Below the pieces are notes generated by a model. The model searched no databases and was not told the DNA's origin. It saw only the letters and a list, made by a program, of their open reading frames with translations. From assembly GCF_001294575.1 (NCBI RefSeq), contig NZ_CP012676.1:2294001-2358000 (forward strand): a DNA stretch of 64,000 nucleotides, given 5' to 3'. Origin of the DNA: Pseudomonas versuta (lineage in GTDB: Bacteria > Pseudomonadota > Gammaproteobacteria > Pseudomonadales > Pseudomonadaceae). The translations under genes were made by a program, and so were the position numbers. Within the stretch, counting starts at the first letter, position 1. Each line of letters starts with the position of its first letter. Positions 52,116 through 61,441 of this stretch are shown here, one piece after another.

Positions 52116-53015
52116 ATGGACAATTTTTCGCAACTGCAGGCCTTCATGTGGGCCAACGAACATGGCAACTTTTCTGCGGCAGCCAGAGCGAACGGGTTAA
52201 CCCCGTCCACCATCAGCAAGCTGATCACACGCCTTGAAAACCGTCTGCAGGTGCGGCTCTTTCAGCGCGGGAACCGCAGCCTCACGCTCACCGAAGAAGG
52301 CTCGGCATATCTGGTCAGTGCCCGCGAGGTGATCAATGCCATGGCCGAAGCCGATTCGTTGGCCGAAGCCTTCCCCACCCGGGTCAGTGGCTCGCTGCGG
52401 ATTCACACCATGACCACGTTCGCCAAGCATCAAATCATGCCCTGGCTGCCGGAGTTCCTTGCCACTTACCCCGGGTTGACCGTCGATATCCAGGTCGGCG
52501 CACAGTACGTCGACCACTTCGATCAGGGGCTCGACATCGCCATCCACAGCGGCGTGCTGCCCGACTCATCGCGAATTGCACGAAAAATCGGCGAAAGTGC
52601 CTGGGTCACCTGTGCATCACCGGAGTATCTGGCACGCCGTGGCACGCCCGTTCACCCCGAAGAACTGATGACTCACGACTGCTTTAACTTCGGCTTCAAC
52701 AGCGCCTGGAACAATTGGCAGTTTGTGGTGAACCAGGAGAAGGTCACGATTGCGATCACCCCCAAGGCGGTGTTCGGGCAGGGTGACCTGCTGCGCGATA
52801 TAGCGCTGGGCGGCGGCGGCATCGTCAAGCTGGCGCAGTTTCATATTGGTGCCGATATCAAGGCGCGAAGGCTTGTGCCTGTGTTGCAGGCGTTCGACAT
52901 TCCCGCCAAAGAACCCATCTACCTCATCTACTCCAATCGCAAACACTTGAGCCCCAGAATCCGGGCGTTTCGCGACTTTCTGGAACAGAAGTTGTTGCAG
53001 GCGCCCTGGGATTGA
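52116..53015 (+). CDS. LysR-family transcriptional regulator
   Basis: A 299-residue LysR protein of the CrgA-like subgroup (FSQLQAFMWANEHGNFSAAARANGLTPSTISKLITRLENRLQVRLFQRGNRSLTLTEEG). The second domain has CASPEYLARRGTPVHPEELMTHDC, typical of that group. AAGGAA five bases before ATG 52116 sets the start. It follows the dehydrogenase gene by 83 bp on the same strand and converges with the cupin regulator gene, so its target is not obvious. Confidence 0.87.
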   Translation: MDNFSQLQAFMWANEHGNFSAAARANGLTPSTISKLITRLENRLQVRLFQRGNRSLTLTEEGSAYLVSAREVINAMAEADSLAEAFPTRVSGSLRIHTMTTFAKHQIMPWLPEFLATYPGLTVDIQVGAQYVDHFDQGLDIAIHSGVLPDSSRIARKIGESAWVTCASPEYLARRGTPVHPEELMTHDCFNFGFNSAWNNWQFVVNQEKVTIAITPKAVFGQGDLLRDIALGGGGIVKLAQFHIGADIKARRLVPVLQAFDIPAKEPIYLIYSNRKHLSPRIRAFRDFLEQKLLQAPWD

Positions 53016-53044
53016 CCCATGGCTGATGCCATGGGCAAACGGGC

Positions 53045-53698
53045 TTAGAAGGTCGGCGGAGACACCGCACTGACCACAATGCAAACTTCGTCAAAAGGAT
53101 TGCGCATCCGGTGCGGAAGCCGACTGTCGAAGTAGTACGCATCCCCCACCGAAAGGACCCGGACTTCATCACCCACCGTCATTTCCAGACGGCCTTCAAT
53201 GATGATGCCGCCCTCTTCCGCTTCATGGGAATAAAGCTCTTCACCTTCCTGCCCGGTGTCTGCGCCCGGCTCATAGCGCTCATGCAGGATCATCATCGAG
53301 CTGTTCGTCAGGTTCGCGCCTACTTGCCGGTAAGACAGCTTCTTGCCATCAGCCAGCTCTACCAGTTCACTGGCTTTATAAAAAACCGCGCGGTCGACGA
53401 CGGCAGAGTCTGAAAAAAACACACTGAGAGTGACGTTCAGGGGGCGCAGCAAGCGCTTGAGGATACTCACTGACGGGCTGGATTTATCCCGTTCGATAAT
53501 CGAAAGCGTGGCATGCGGCACCCCGGCCAGCTCTGCCAGCCCCCGAATCGAAAGCCCGCGACTTTGTCGCAAAGCCTTCAGCCGTGCTCCCACTGAAGCA
53601 GTTTCGTAGTGCTCGCCAGTACTCTCAGAGGGCTCCCCTGGAGCATGCGGGCTTCGGCCGGTCGCCGATGTTTCTATCACGGTTGATTCCTCAGACAT
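53045..53698 (-). CDS. XRE-cupin transcriptional regulator (PuuR-like)
   Basis: A 217-residue regulator. A disordered N-terminus of about 40 residues is followed by an XRE helix-turn-helix (VGARLKALRQSRGLSIRGLAELAGVPHATLSIIERDKSSPSVSILKRLLRPL) and a C-terminal cupin (LHERYEPGADTG...SHEAEEGGIIIEGRLEMTV...GDAYYFDSRLPHRMRNP). This layout is that of PuuR, a repressor of putrescine use. It is divergent from a polyamine-type ABC operon, its likely target. ATG at 53698 is chosen because the longer open frame is not protein-like. GGTAAAAA half-sites in the shared region are candidate operators. Confidence 0.87.
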   Translation of the reverse strand: MSEESTVIETSATGRSPHAPGEPSESTGEHYETASVGARLKALRQSRGLSIRGLAELAGVPHATLSIIERDKSSPSVSILKRLLRPLNVTLSVFFSDSAVVDRAVFYKASELVELADGKKLSYRQVGANLTNSSMMILHERYEPGADTGQEGEELYSHEAEEGGIIIEGRLEMTVGDEVRVLSVGDAYYFDSRLPHRMRNPFDEVCIVVSAVSPPTF

Positions 53699-53750
53699 AC
53701 GGCACCCGAGTGGGCAAAATTTCGATTCCGTCCTTGAGCTGCCGGGGACC

Positions 53751-53765
53751 TTTTTACGGTAAAAA
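53751..53765. promoter_or_regulatory. TTTTTAC-G-GTAAAAA operator candidate near regulator
   Basis: An odd palindrome with 7-bp arms, 53 bp upstream of the XRE-cupin start. It uses the same GTAAAAA half-site as the palindrome at 54021, but in the opposite arrangement. Possibly an autoregulatory site. Confidence 0.4.
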
Positions 53766-54020
53766 AATAATTCAAGCGCCCCGACTTGGGTTGTTTCGCA
53801 CCCTGCTGCACACCCCAACGGGAACAAAGTAACACGATTCCCTGAAGGCTCATTCATGGGCAAAACGCTTCCTGCACACATCAGAGAATTTTTCGCCCGG
53901 CCTCAACAACCCTCAATCAACAAATTTTAGGCATTAAAAAACAATCGCTTGCCGTAATCCGGGCGATTTAAAGTTTTCTTGACCTGACAAAAAATAAGAC
54001 TTGCCTGAGATATTTTTGAG

Positions 54021-54038
54021 TGGTAAAAATTTTTACCA
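54021..54038. promoter_or_regulatory. TGGTAAAAATTTTTACCA palindrome upstream of ABC operon
   Basis: A perfect 18-bp palindrome 32 bp before the binding-protein ATG, where a repressor would block transcription or sit next to the start site. It shares the GGTAAAAA half with the site at 53751. The XRE-cupin protein encoded divergently is the likely binder. The rest of the 371-bp gap (53699-54069) shows no gene. Confidence 0.5.
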
Positions 54039-54069
54039 CACCAACACAACATCTGCGTCGAGGTTCAAA

Positions 54070-55121
54070 ATGCACAAACCATGCCACGCTTTTGCAGCTT
54101 TTGGATTTGCCCTCATCGGTATTGCCGTTTCTCAAGCGGCCAGCGCCCGTGACCTGACAATCGTTTCCTGGGGGGAAATTTCCAGGATGCTCAGCGCGAG
54201 TTGTTCTTCACCCCTTATGCAAAACAGACAGGCAAAAATGTACTCGACCAGAGCTGGGACGGTGGCGTGGGTGTGCTTGACGCAAAGGTCAAGGCGGGCA
54301 ACCCCAATTGGGACGTGGTAGAGGTTGAAGCTGAAGACCTTGCACTGGGCTGCGAGTCCGGGCTTTACGAAAAGATCGACTGGGCAAAGATCGGCGACAA
54401 GGCTGATTTCATCCCCGAGGCCGTGAATGAATGCGGGGTCGGTAACATCGTCTGGAACACCGGTCTGTCGTGGGATGGTGACAAACTCAAAGTCGGACCG
54501 ACCTCCTGGGCCGACTTCTTCGACACCCAGAAATTCCCCGGCAAACGCGGCCTGCGCAAAGGCCCTAAATACTCTCTGGAGTTCGCACTGATTGCTGACG
54601 GGGTAAAACCTTCCGAGGTTTACGAGGTACTGCGTACGCCTGAAGGCGTCGACCGTGCCTTCAACAAACTGCAGCAAATCAAGCCGAGCATTGTGTGGTG
54701 GGAAGCCGGCGCCCAACCCCTGCAAATGCTGACCGCGGGCGACGTGGTCATGAGCTCTTCCTACAACGGCCGCATCACCGGGTTCAACAACACCGAAGGC
54801 AAGAACTTCAAGTTCCTGTGGGATGGCAGCGTCTCGGCCATCGACTCATGGACAGTGCTCAAAGGCAGCGCGAACAAAGCCGCCGCCATGGACTTTATCG
54901 CCTTCGCCAGCAAGCCTGAAAATCAGGCAAAACTGCCCAAGTTCATCGCTTACGGCCTGACCAACAAAAAAGCCAACGAGCTGGTACCGGCAGACCTCCA
55001 GGCGGTGTTGCCGACAACCCCTGAAAACCTTGCCCGTTCGGTGCCGATTGATGTGGATTTCTGGGTGGAAAACATTGAACCGCTGACCGAGCGCTTTAAC
55101 GCCTGGGTTGCCCAGAAGTAA
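54070..55121 (+). pseudogene. Polyamine-type ABC binding protein gene, frameshifted in a G run
   Basis: The periplasmic binding protein of the operon, split over two frames. Frame 1 from ATG 54070 encodes a signal peptide (FGFALIGIAVSQAASARDL) and TIVSWG. Then the G6 run at 54170-54175 shifts the frame, and the rest (NFQDAQRELFFTPYAKQTGK onward to WVENIEPLTERFNAWVAQK) is read from the second frame to 55121. Adding one G restores VSWGGNFQDAQRE, the family pattern of PotD/PotF-like proteins, over about 350 residues. The body is otherwise intact, with no stop codon. It may be a sequencing error in the homopolymer, a recent mutation, or a slippage site. Confidence 0.85.
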
Positions 55122-55266
55122 CAGACCTGCCTGGATCAGCCTGCCATTCGCTCCCGGGTGGCAGGTGATAGCGCTTGAGCGTTCAACCATTGCTTCTTCA
55201 TTTCCCGTGAACAGGCAGATGAGTAGCAAAGATGCTTGGTGCCTACTCACGAATGAGGATTGCCCC

Positions 55267-56346
55267 TTGAAACATCTGGTCAGTTTCAAAAATATCCAGA
55301 AAACCTACGATGGCATTCGTCCCGTCGTAAAGGACCTGAACCTAGATATCAAAGAGGGTGAGTTCGTCACCCTGCTCGGCCCGTCGGGTTCGGGTAAAAC
55401 CACCAGCCTGATGATGCTGGCCGGTTTCGAAACGCCGACCCACGGCGAGATTTTTCTCAAGGACAAGCCGCTGCACAATCTGCCGCCGCACAAGCGCGAT
55501 ATCGGCATGGTGTTCCAGAACTACGCGCTGTTTCCGCACATGACCATCGAGCAAAATCTCGCCTTTCCGCTTTCAGTGCGCAAAATGAACAGCGTCGACA
55601 GAAAAGCCAAAGTACGTAAAGCACTGGATATGGTGAAACTCTCCGAGTTCGCCACACGCTACCCGGCGCAGCTGTCGGGCGGTCAGCAGCAGCGCGTCGC
55701 ACTGGCGCGGGCGCTGGTGTTTGAACCCAAGCTGGTATTGATGGATGAGCCCCTGGGCGCGCTCGACAAGCAGTTGCGTGAACACATGCAACTGGAAATC
55801 AAACACCTGCACCAGCAACTAGGCCTGACCGTGGTGTATGTGACCCATGACCAGAGCGAAGCACTGACCATGTCGGACCGGGTCGCGGTGTTCAATGACG
55901 GCATCATCCAGCAGATCGACTCACCGCCAGCCATTTATGAAGCCCCGACCACCCGCTTCGTTGCGCAATTTATCGGTGAAAACAACACCCTGCTCGGCAC
56001 CTTCGTTTACAAGGACGCAGGCCTCACGGTTGCGCGTCTGGCCGACGGCAGCCTGATCCGGGCTATATCGGCGGTTGAGGCAGTACCCGGTGATCAGGTG
56101 GCCCTGTGTATCCGTCCGGAGCGGGTAATTGTCGGACCTGCCGGCAGCTCACCGCTGACTGCACGGATCCAGGAGTACATCTATCTGGGTGACCACGTGC
56201 GCATGATCACTGAAATTGCAGGGCAACCGGATTTCATGATCAAGCTGCCGGCCTCGCAAATGAATGCCAGCTGGACAGTCGGCAGCACGATTTCCGTTTC
56301 CTGGGCGCCGGAGCACATTCGTGCCCTGGACATGACCACGCATTGA
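55267..56346 (+). CDS. Polyamine-type ABC transporter ATPase, PotA-like
   Basis: A 359-residue ATPase. Walker A GPSGSGKTT lies near residue 36, LSGGQQQRVALARAL near 138, Walker B LVLMDEPLGALD near 160 and the H-loop VTHDQSEA. A C-terminal TOBE regulatory domain (about residues 280-355) with CIRPERVIV fits PotA/MalK-type proteins. The start is a TTG at 55267, with GAGGAT six bases upstream; the longer open frame lacks homology-like sequence. The permease gene follows 10 bp later. Confidence 0.9.
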   Translation: MKHLVSFKNIQKTYDGIRPVVKDLNLDIKEGEFVTLLGPSGSGKTTSLMMLAGFETPTHGEIFLKDKPLHNLPPHKRDIGMVFQNYALFPHMTIEQNLAFPLSVRKMNSVDRKAKVRKALDMVKLSEFATRYPAQLSGGQQQRVALARALVFEPKLVLMDEPLGALDKQLREHMQLEIKHLHQQLGLTVVYVTHDQSEALTMSDRVAVFNDGIIQQIDSPPAIYEAPTTRFVAQFIGENNTLLGTFVYKDAGLTVARLADGSLIRAISAVEAVPGDQVALCIRPERVIVGPAGSSPLTARIQEYIYLGDHVRMITEIAGQPDFMIKLPASQMNASWTVGSTISVSWAPEHIRALDMTTH

Positions 56347-56356
56347 GTCGCCGATC

Positions 56357-57604
56357 ATGAGTCAGTCAGCCGCACTAGTTCACCCCAAGACGCAAGCGAT
56401 CGACCTTCGGGCCAAGCTCAAAAAATCCCAGCGCTCCTACAAACTCAAATCGCTGCTGCTCATCGCACCGCTGTTTGTGTTTGTGCTGGTGTGTTTCGCC
56501 TTTCCTATCGGCACCATGCTCACGCGAAGCGTCGACAACCCCGATGTTCACACTGCCATGCCCGCCACCACCCAGGCACTGGCAGCATGGAACGGCAAGT
56601 CGCTGCCTGGTGAGAGTACTTACGCCGCCCTGATCACAGACCTGGCCAGCGCCAGGGAAAACGGTCAGATCGGCGCCCTGTCCAAACGCCTGAGCTATGA
56701 GATCCCGGCATATCGCAGCGTTATCACCAAGACCCTGCGCAACCTGCCGGACAGCAATGTCGCCTCAAAGCAGGAGGCGCTGATCGCAATCGACAGTGCC
56801 TGGGGAGAAGTCAAATACTGGAAAGCCCTGAAGCAGGCCTCGTCGACCCTGACCCCTTATTTCCTGCTGGCCGCGCTCGATCACCGGGTCGACTCCGCCA
56901 CGGGCAGCATTGTCAAAGCCGAGCCGAACCAGTCGATCTACGTCGATATCTTCGCCCGCACTTTCTATATCGGTGGAGTAGTAACCCTGCTCTGCCTGTT
57001 GCTGGGGTTCCCGGTCGCTTACTGGCTGGCCACGTTGCCTGAAGGCAAAAGCAATCTGCTGATGATCTGCGTGCTGCTGCCTTTCTGGACCTCACTGATC
57101 GTACGCACCGCAGCGTGGATCGTGCTGTTGCAGGCCGACGGACTGATCAACCGCTCCCTGATGGTCCTCGGCGTGGTGGACGCCCCTGTGCAACTGGTGT
57201 TCAACCGCACCGGGGTGATCATTGCCATGACCCATGTGCTGCTGCCATTCATGATCCTGCCGCTCTACAGCGTGATGAAAAGCATTCCGTCGAATTACGT
57301 TCGCGCTGCAATCTCACTGGGCGCCCACCCGTTCGTTGCATTCTGGCGGGTCTATGTTCCTCAGACATTCGCCGGCCTGGCGGCGGGCGGGTTGCTGACC
57401 TTTATTCTCGCCATCGGCTACTACGTAACCCCGGCCCTGGTCGGTGGGGCTGCCGATCAAATGGTCAGCTACTTCGTCGCCTTCTACACCAACAAAACCG
57501 TTAACTGGGGCATGGCCTCGGCGCTGGGCAGCCTGCTGCTGATTGCCACACTGCTGCTGTATTCGGTGTACGGCAAACTCACTAACCCGAACCAGGCGAG
57601 GTAA
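56357..57604 (+). CDS. Polyamine-type ABC permease, PotB-like, with large periplasmic insert
   Basis: A 415-residue permease, about 120 longer than standard PotB. TM1 is near residues 32-55 (SLLLIAPLFVFVLVCFAFPIGTML). A predicted periplasmic region of about 130 residues follows (to near 190), then the five remaining helices with YYVTPALVGGAADQMVSYFV at the end. The ATPase-contact loop is RAAISLGAHPFVAFWRVYVPQ. Long-insert permeases of this type exist in pseudomonads; what the insert binds is unknown. The next gene starts 5 bp after the stop. Confidence 0.88.
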   Translation: MSQSAALVHPKTQAIDLRAKLKKSQRSYKLKSLLLIAPLFVFVLVCFAFPIGTMLTRSVDNPDVHTAMPATTQALAAWNGKSLPGESTYAALITDLASARENGQIGALSKRLSYEIPAYRSVITKTLRNLPDSNVASKQEALIAIDSAWGEVKYWKALKQASSTLTPYFLLAALDHRVDSATGSIVKAEPNQSIYVDIFARTFYIGGVVTLLCLLLGFPVAYWLATLPEGKSNLLMICVLLPFWTSLIVRTAAWIVLLQADGLINRSLMVLGVVDAPVQLVFNRTGVIIAMTHVLLPFMILPLYSVMKSIPSNYVRAAISLGAHPFVAFWRVYVPQTFAGLAAGGLLTFILAIGYYVTPALVGGAADQMVSYFVAFYTNKTVNWGMASALGSLLLIATLLLYSVYGKLTNPNQAR

Positions 57605-57609
57605 TCACC

Positions 57610-58434
57610 ATGATGCAGCCTTATGCTTCCACTGCAGAGAAACTGGCCCGCTTGGGACTGGTCTCGATCTCATTGCTGGTGTTGCTGTTTTTGATTGTGC
57701 CGGTACTGGTGATCATTCCCCTGTCGTTCAACTCCACATCGTTTCTGACCTACCCGATGGATGGCTTTTCCTTTCGCTGGTATGAAGAGCTGATGTCGTC
57801 TCAAGAGTGGCGCCAGGCGTTCAAGAACAGCTTCATCATTGCGCCGTTTGCCACCTTGCTGGCCATGGTATTCGGCACCATGGCATCGGTGGGCCTGTGC
57901 CGTGGCAACTTTCGAGGCAAAGGCCTGGTGATGGCTTTTCTGATCTCACCGATGATTGTTCCGCTGGTCATCGTTGCGGTCGGCCTGTACTTCTTCTTTG
58001 CCCGGCTGCAACTGCTCAACAGCTACATCGGCCTGATCCTGGCGCACGCCATGCTGGGTGTGCCGTTTGTGGTGATCACCGTCAATGCGACGCTGCAGGG
58101 CTTTAATATCAACCTGAGCCGGGCAGCAGCCAGTCTCGGCGCCCCGCCACTGACGGTGTTTTTCAAGGTGGTGCTGCCCTTGATTGCCCCCGGCGTTATC
58201 TCGGGCGGACTGTTTGCCTTTGCCACGTCTTTCGATGAGGTGGTGGTCACCCTGTTCCTGGCCAGCCCTTCGCAAAGAACCCTGCCCCTGCAAATGTTCT
58301 CGGGGATAAGGGAGAACATCAGCCCCAATATCGCCGCCGTTGCCACCATCATGGTCATCCTCTCGGTGCTGATGCTACTGACCCTGGAAGTGCTGCGCCG
58401 GCGCAACGAGAAGCTGAAAATCCAGCAACCCTAG
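57610..58434 (+). CDS. Polyamine-type ABC permease, PotC-like
   Basis: A 274-residue permease with six helices. TM1 is near residues 15-38 (LVSISLLVLLFLIVPVLVIIPLSFNS), followed by the typical PotC start LTYPMDGFSFRWYEELMSSQEWRQAFKNSFII. The contact loop is SRAAASLGAPPLTVFFKVVLPLIAPGVISGG. It would pair with the PotB-like subunit. It closes the transporter set; the aminotransferase gene follows after 90 bp with its own AGAGG ribosome site. Confidence 0.9.
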   Translation: MMQPYASTAEKLARLGLVSISLLVLLFLIVPVLVIIPLSFNSTSFLTYPMDGFSFRWYEELMSSQEWRQAFKNSFIIAPFATLLAMVFGTMASVGLCRGNFRGKGLVMAFLISPMIVPLVIVAVGLYFFFARLQLLNSYIGLILAHAMLGVPFVVITVNATLQGFNINLSRAAASLGAPPLTVFFKVVLPLIAPGVISGGLFAFATSFDEVVVTLFLASPSQRTLPLQMFSGIRENISPNIAAVATIMVILSVLMLLTLEVLRRRNEKLKIQQP

Positions 58435-58524
58435 CCAGCCCGCTGCGGCTCGCCAAAACACCTTAACCTTCCTTCCGGCCGCCAGGCCGGGACGGCTAAC
58501 TACTGTCAAAATTCAGAGGTTCCT

Positions 58525-59772
58525 ATGCCTAATCTAGTGGGTGATGTTTCCAGTGCAGCCCGCATCCTGCCCGACCTGAACGGTGAAAAGCTGTTTATTC
58601 GCAAGGGCAAGGGCGCCTGTCTTGAAGATGCTGATGGGCGACGCTACATCGATACCGCGCTGGGCTTCGGCGCAGTGCTGCTCGGCCATGCCAATGACCG
58701 AGTAAACCTGGCGGTCAGCGAAGCGCTGGGCGACAGTGCCGCCCCTTCCTGGGCCCATGTACGTGAACATGGCGCGGCAACTGCGCTGGCCAGCCATACC
58801 GGCGAACTGTCAAAGGTCATCTTCACCAACTCCGGCAGCGAAGCGGTACACCTGGCCTGCCGCGCCGCCCGTGCTTACACCGGCCGCGGCAAGATTGCCA
58901 AGATGGCGGGCGGTTTCGACGGCTGGTTTGATGACGTCAGCTACGGCAATGTCAGCTCCACCGAAGCCGGTTTCGAAGATGGCCAGCGCCCCTCGACCGA
59001 GCGCACGACCCTGCTGCGCTACAACGACTTTGCCGATGTCGAACGGCTGTTTGCCGAAGATCCGGACATTGCCGCCGTTGTGCTTGAACCCATGCTGGCC
59101 AACGCCGGCTGCATCATGGCATTGCCCGGTTACCTCAAGCATGTACAGGAGATCGCCCACCAACACGGCGCCCTGGTGATTTGTGATGAGGTGCTGATGG
59201 GCTTTCGGCTGTATGCCGGCCTGGCGGGTGTGCTCGAGGGTCTGGACCCGGACCTCGCCAGTGTCGGCAAGGCCATCGGTAACGGCGTGCCGGTCTCCGC
59301 CGTGGTCGGCAAGCCGCACATCCTGGCCGGCTTTGAAGAGGGCCGGGTGATTCGTGGCGGCACCTTCAGCGGAAACCCCATGGCCTGCGCAGCCGTAACC
59401 AGCACCCTGGCACAACTGGACACTGCCGACTATGAAGCGCTGATGGCCCGCGGCAACCATTTGCGCCAAGCCATAGAAAGCCTGTTCAAGGCCCATGGCG
59501 TGACCATTACCACCAGCGGCTACGGCAATGTATTCGGAATCTGGCTCGGTGCCACGGCGCCCGGCACTTACGAGCAGGCCGCCCGGGCAGCCAACCCGCG
59601 GTTCACCCTGGCTCTGCATCTGGCATTGCGTGAAGCCGGGCTGTTGATGATGCCGTCGCCCTATGGGCGGATCTACATCAGCTTCGAACACACCGACAGC
59701 GTGATCGAAGAAATGAAGAACGCCTTTGCACAGGCGGCTGCCCGGCTAAGCGCAGAATTCGCCAATGCCTGA
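58525..59772 (+). CDS. Class III aminotransferase, GSA-aminomutase-like
   Basis: A 415-residue PLP enzyme of aminotransferase class III. The cofactor lysine is K249 in SVGKAIGNGVPVSAVVG, preceded by the class signature LVICDEVLMGFRLYAG. The substrate-facing NSGSEAVHLACRAARAYTGRGKI is typical. The chain resembles glutamate-1-semialdehyde aminomutase, but catabolic aminotransferases share this form. Its place after an amine-type importer suggests it transfers the amino group of the imported compound and leaves an aldehyde for the nearby aldehyde dehydrogenase. A terminator follows the stop. Confidence 0.87.
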   Translation: MPNLVGDVSSAARILPDLNGEKLFIRKGKGACLEDADGRRYIDTALGFGAVLLGHANDRVNLAVSEALGDSAAPSWAHVREHGAATALASHTGELSKVIFTNSGSEAVHLACRAARAYTGRGKIAKMAGGFDGWFDDVSYGNVSSTEAGFEDGQRPSTERTTLLRYNDFADVERLFAEDPDIAAVVLEPMLANAGCIMALPGYLKHVQEIAHQHGALVICDEVLMGFRLYAGLAGVLEGLDPDLASVGKAIGNGVPVSAVVGKPHILAGFEEGRVIRGGTFSGNPMACAAVTSTLAQLDTADYEALMARGNHLRQAIESLFKAHGVTITTSGYGNVFGIWLGATAPGTYEQAARAANPRFTLALHLALREAGLLMMPSPYGRIYISFEHTDSVIEEMKNAFAQAAARLSAEFANA

Positions 59773-59812
59773 TAAAAAAAACGCCAGTCAGTTGCCCTGA
59801 CCGGCGTTTTTT
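59773..59812. terminator. Bidirectional rho-independent terminator
   Basis: AAAACGCC-A-GTCAG-TTGCC-CTGAC-C-GGCGTTTT forms a long hairpin flanked by A and T runs on both sides. It lies between the aminotransferase and the converging GMC oxidoreductase, so it can stop transcription from both directions. Confidence 0.9.
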
Positions 59813-59842
59813 GTGCCTGAAAATCAATCTCCCATCACAGCT

Positions 59843-61441
59843 TCAAACCAGTGAAGCACTGCCCAGAACAAGGTCCGCACCGCGTTCCGCCACGGCCATG
59901 ACGGCCCCCTGGATATTGCCGGAGACCATGGATGGAATAACCGAGGCATCCACCACCCTGAGGCCGGTCAGGCCGCGTACCCGCAGTGACGAATCCACCA
60001 CTGCATCGGCGTCCTCCCCCATGCGACAGGTTGCAATCGGGTGATAGATGGTTTGACCGTTGGCCTGGGCAAACTCAAGCCACTGCTCATCGGTTTTAAC
60101 TTCAATCCCGGGGCCGGTCTCGACCTCGACAAATGCCTGCATGGCCGGCCGCTGCATGATCCGCCGGGCGATTTTCATGCCCTCGATCAAGCTGACGCGG
60201 TCTTCTTCCACGCTCAGGAAGTTCGGGCGGATGGCCGGCATTACATCCGGATCGGCAGACTGGATATGGATACTGCCCCTGGACCTGGGCCGCAGTTGAC
60301 TGACCCCGATCGTCATCCCCGGATGCTTGTCGAGAATCCGCTCCGCTGCGTTGGCGTAGCTGGCGTGCACCACAAAATACTGCACATCCGGGGTAGCCAT
60401 GGTCGGGGCGGTTTTTACAAAGCCGTGTACCAGACCAGTGCCCAGGGTCAGAATCCCCGTACGGCGGGTGAAGTACTCGGCCACCGCCATGCCCAGCCGC
60501 CAGCCACGTGCCAGTTCGTTGAGAGTGACGGTATTTTTCATCTTCCAGTTCATGCGGGTCGCGAAGTGATCGATATAGTTCTCGCCCACCCCGTCGAGCC
60601 GATGCTTGAGCGCGATGCCGACTTTTTCCAGGACATCGGGCCGTCCAATCCCTGAGAGTTCGAGGATTTGTGGCGACTGGATCGAGCCTGCGCACAGGAT
60701 CACTTCCTGGGCCGCATTGACCGTGACTTCCTCGCCTCGCTGGCGGTAGGTCACACCGGTACAGCGGGCCCCTTTCAACTCCAGGCGCAACACATGGGCA
60801 TGGGTTTGGATGGTCAGGTTCGGCCGGTTTCTGGCAGGGTTCAGATAGCCGTCGACCACACTCCAGCGCCGGCCTTTGTGCTGAGCGACCTGGTAGTAGC
60901 CAAAGCCGGTCTGGTCATCGCCGTTGTAGTCCGCGTTGAAGGGTTGACCGTCCTGTTTCGCCGCGAGCATGAAGGCATCGGAAATCGGGTAGCGCTCACG
61001 CACTTGGTCCAGATGCATGGGGCCTTCATGCCCACGACGGTGATCGCCCTGGGCGTAGTTTTCGATCTTTTTGAAATAGGGCTTGAGGGTGTCGAAATTC
61101 CACCCCCTGGCTCCACCGCTTTCCCAGGCGTCGTAATCACCGGGCTGACCGCGCACGTAAATCATGCCGTTGATCAGGGTCGAGCCGCCCAGGCCCTTGC
61201 CCCGCGGTACAGCTATCTCCCGGCCCCGAGTGTTTTCTTCGGCCTGGGTCTTGAAGCGCCAGTTGTAACGTTTGTCAGTCAACAGCTTGCTGAAACCGGC
61301 CGGGATCGGAATCCAGAAACCTTTGGGTTCGCCACCGGCCTCGATCATTAATACCCGGTACTTGCCAGAGGCCGTCAACCGGTTGGCGAGGATGCAGCCG
61401 GCAGTGCCGCCGCCGACGATGATGTAATCAAAGGTGCTCAT
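59843..61441 (-). CDS. GMC-family FAD oxidoreductase (choline dehydrogenase-like)
   Basis: A 532-residue flavin alcohol dehydrogenase of the glucose-methanol-choline family. The FAD fold starts FDYIIVGGGTAGCILANRL. The family signature 1 is KGLGGSTLINGMIYVRGQPGDYDAWE, and signature 2 is GSIQSPQILELSGIG. The catalytic His lies in YHPIATCRMG near residue 470. The final loop reads SGNIQGAVMAV, where many family members have GNTNA, so the second catalytic position may be Gln. ATG at 61441 overlaps the upstream stop as ATGA. It probably oxidises an alcohol group of the compound handled by this locus. Confidence 0.88.
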   Translation of the reverse strand: MSTFDYIIVGGGTAGCILANRLTASGKYRVLMIEAGGEPKGFWIPIPAGFSKLLTDKRYNWRFKTQAEENTRGREIAVPRGKGLGGSTLINGMIYVRGQPGDYDAWESGGARGWNFDTLKPYFKKIENYAQGDHRRGHEGPMHLDQVRERYPISDAFMLAAKQDGQPFNADYNGDDQTGFGYYQVAQHKGRRWSVVDGYLNPARNRPNLTIQTHAHVLRLELKGARCTGVTYRQRGEEVTVNAAQEVILCAGSIQSPQILELSGIGRPDVLEKVGIALKHRLDGVGENYIDHFATRMNWKMKNTVTLNELARGWRLGMAVAEYFTRRTGILTLGTGLVHGFVKTAPTMATPDVQYFVVHASYANAAERILDKHPGMTIGVSQLRPRSRGSIHIQSADPDVMPAIRPNFLSVEEDRVSLIEGMKIARRIMQRPAMQAFVEVETGPGIEVKTDEQWLEFAQANGQTIYHPIATCRMGEDADAVVDSSLRVRGLTGLRVVDASVIPSMVSGNIQGAVMAVAERGADLVLGSASLV

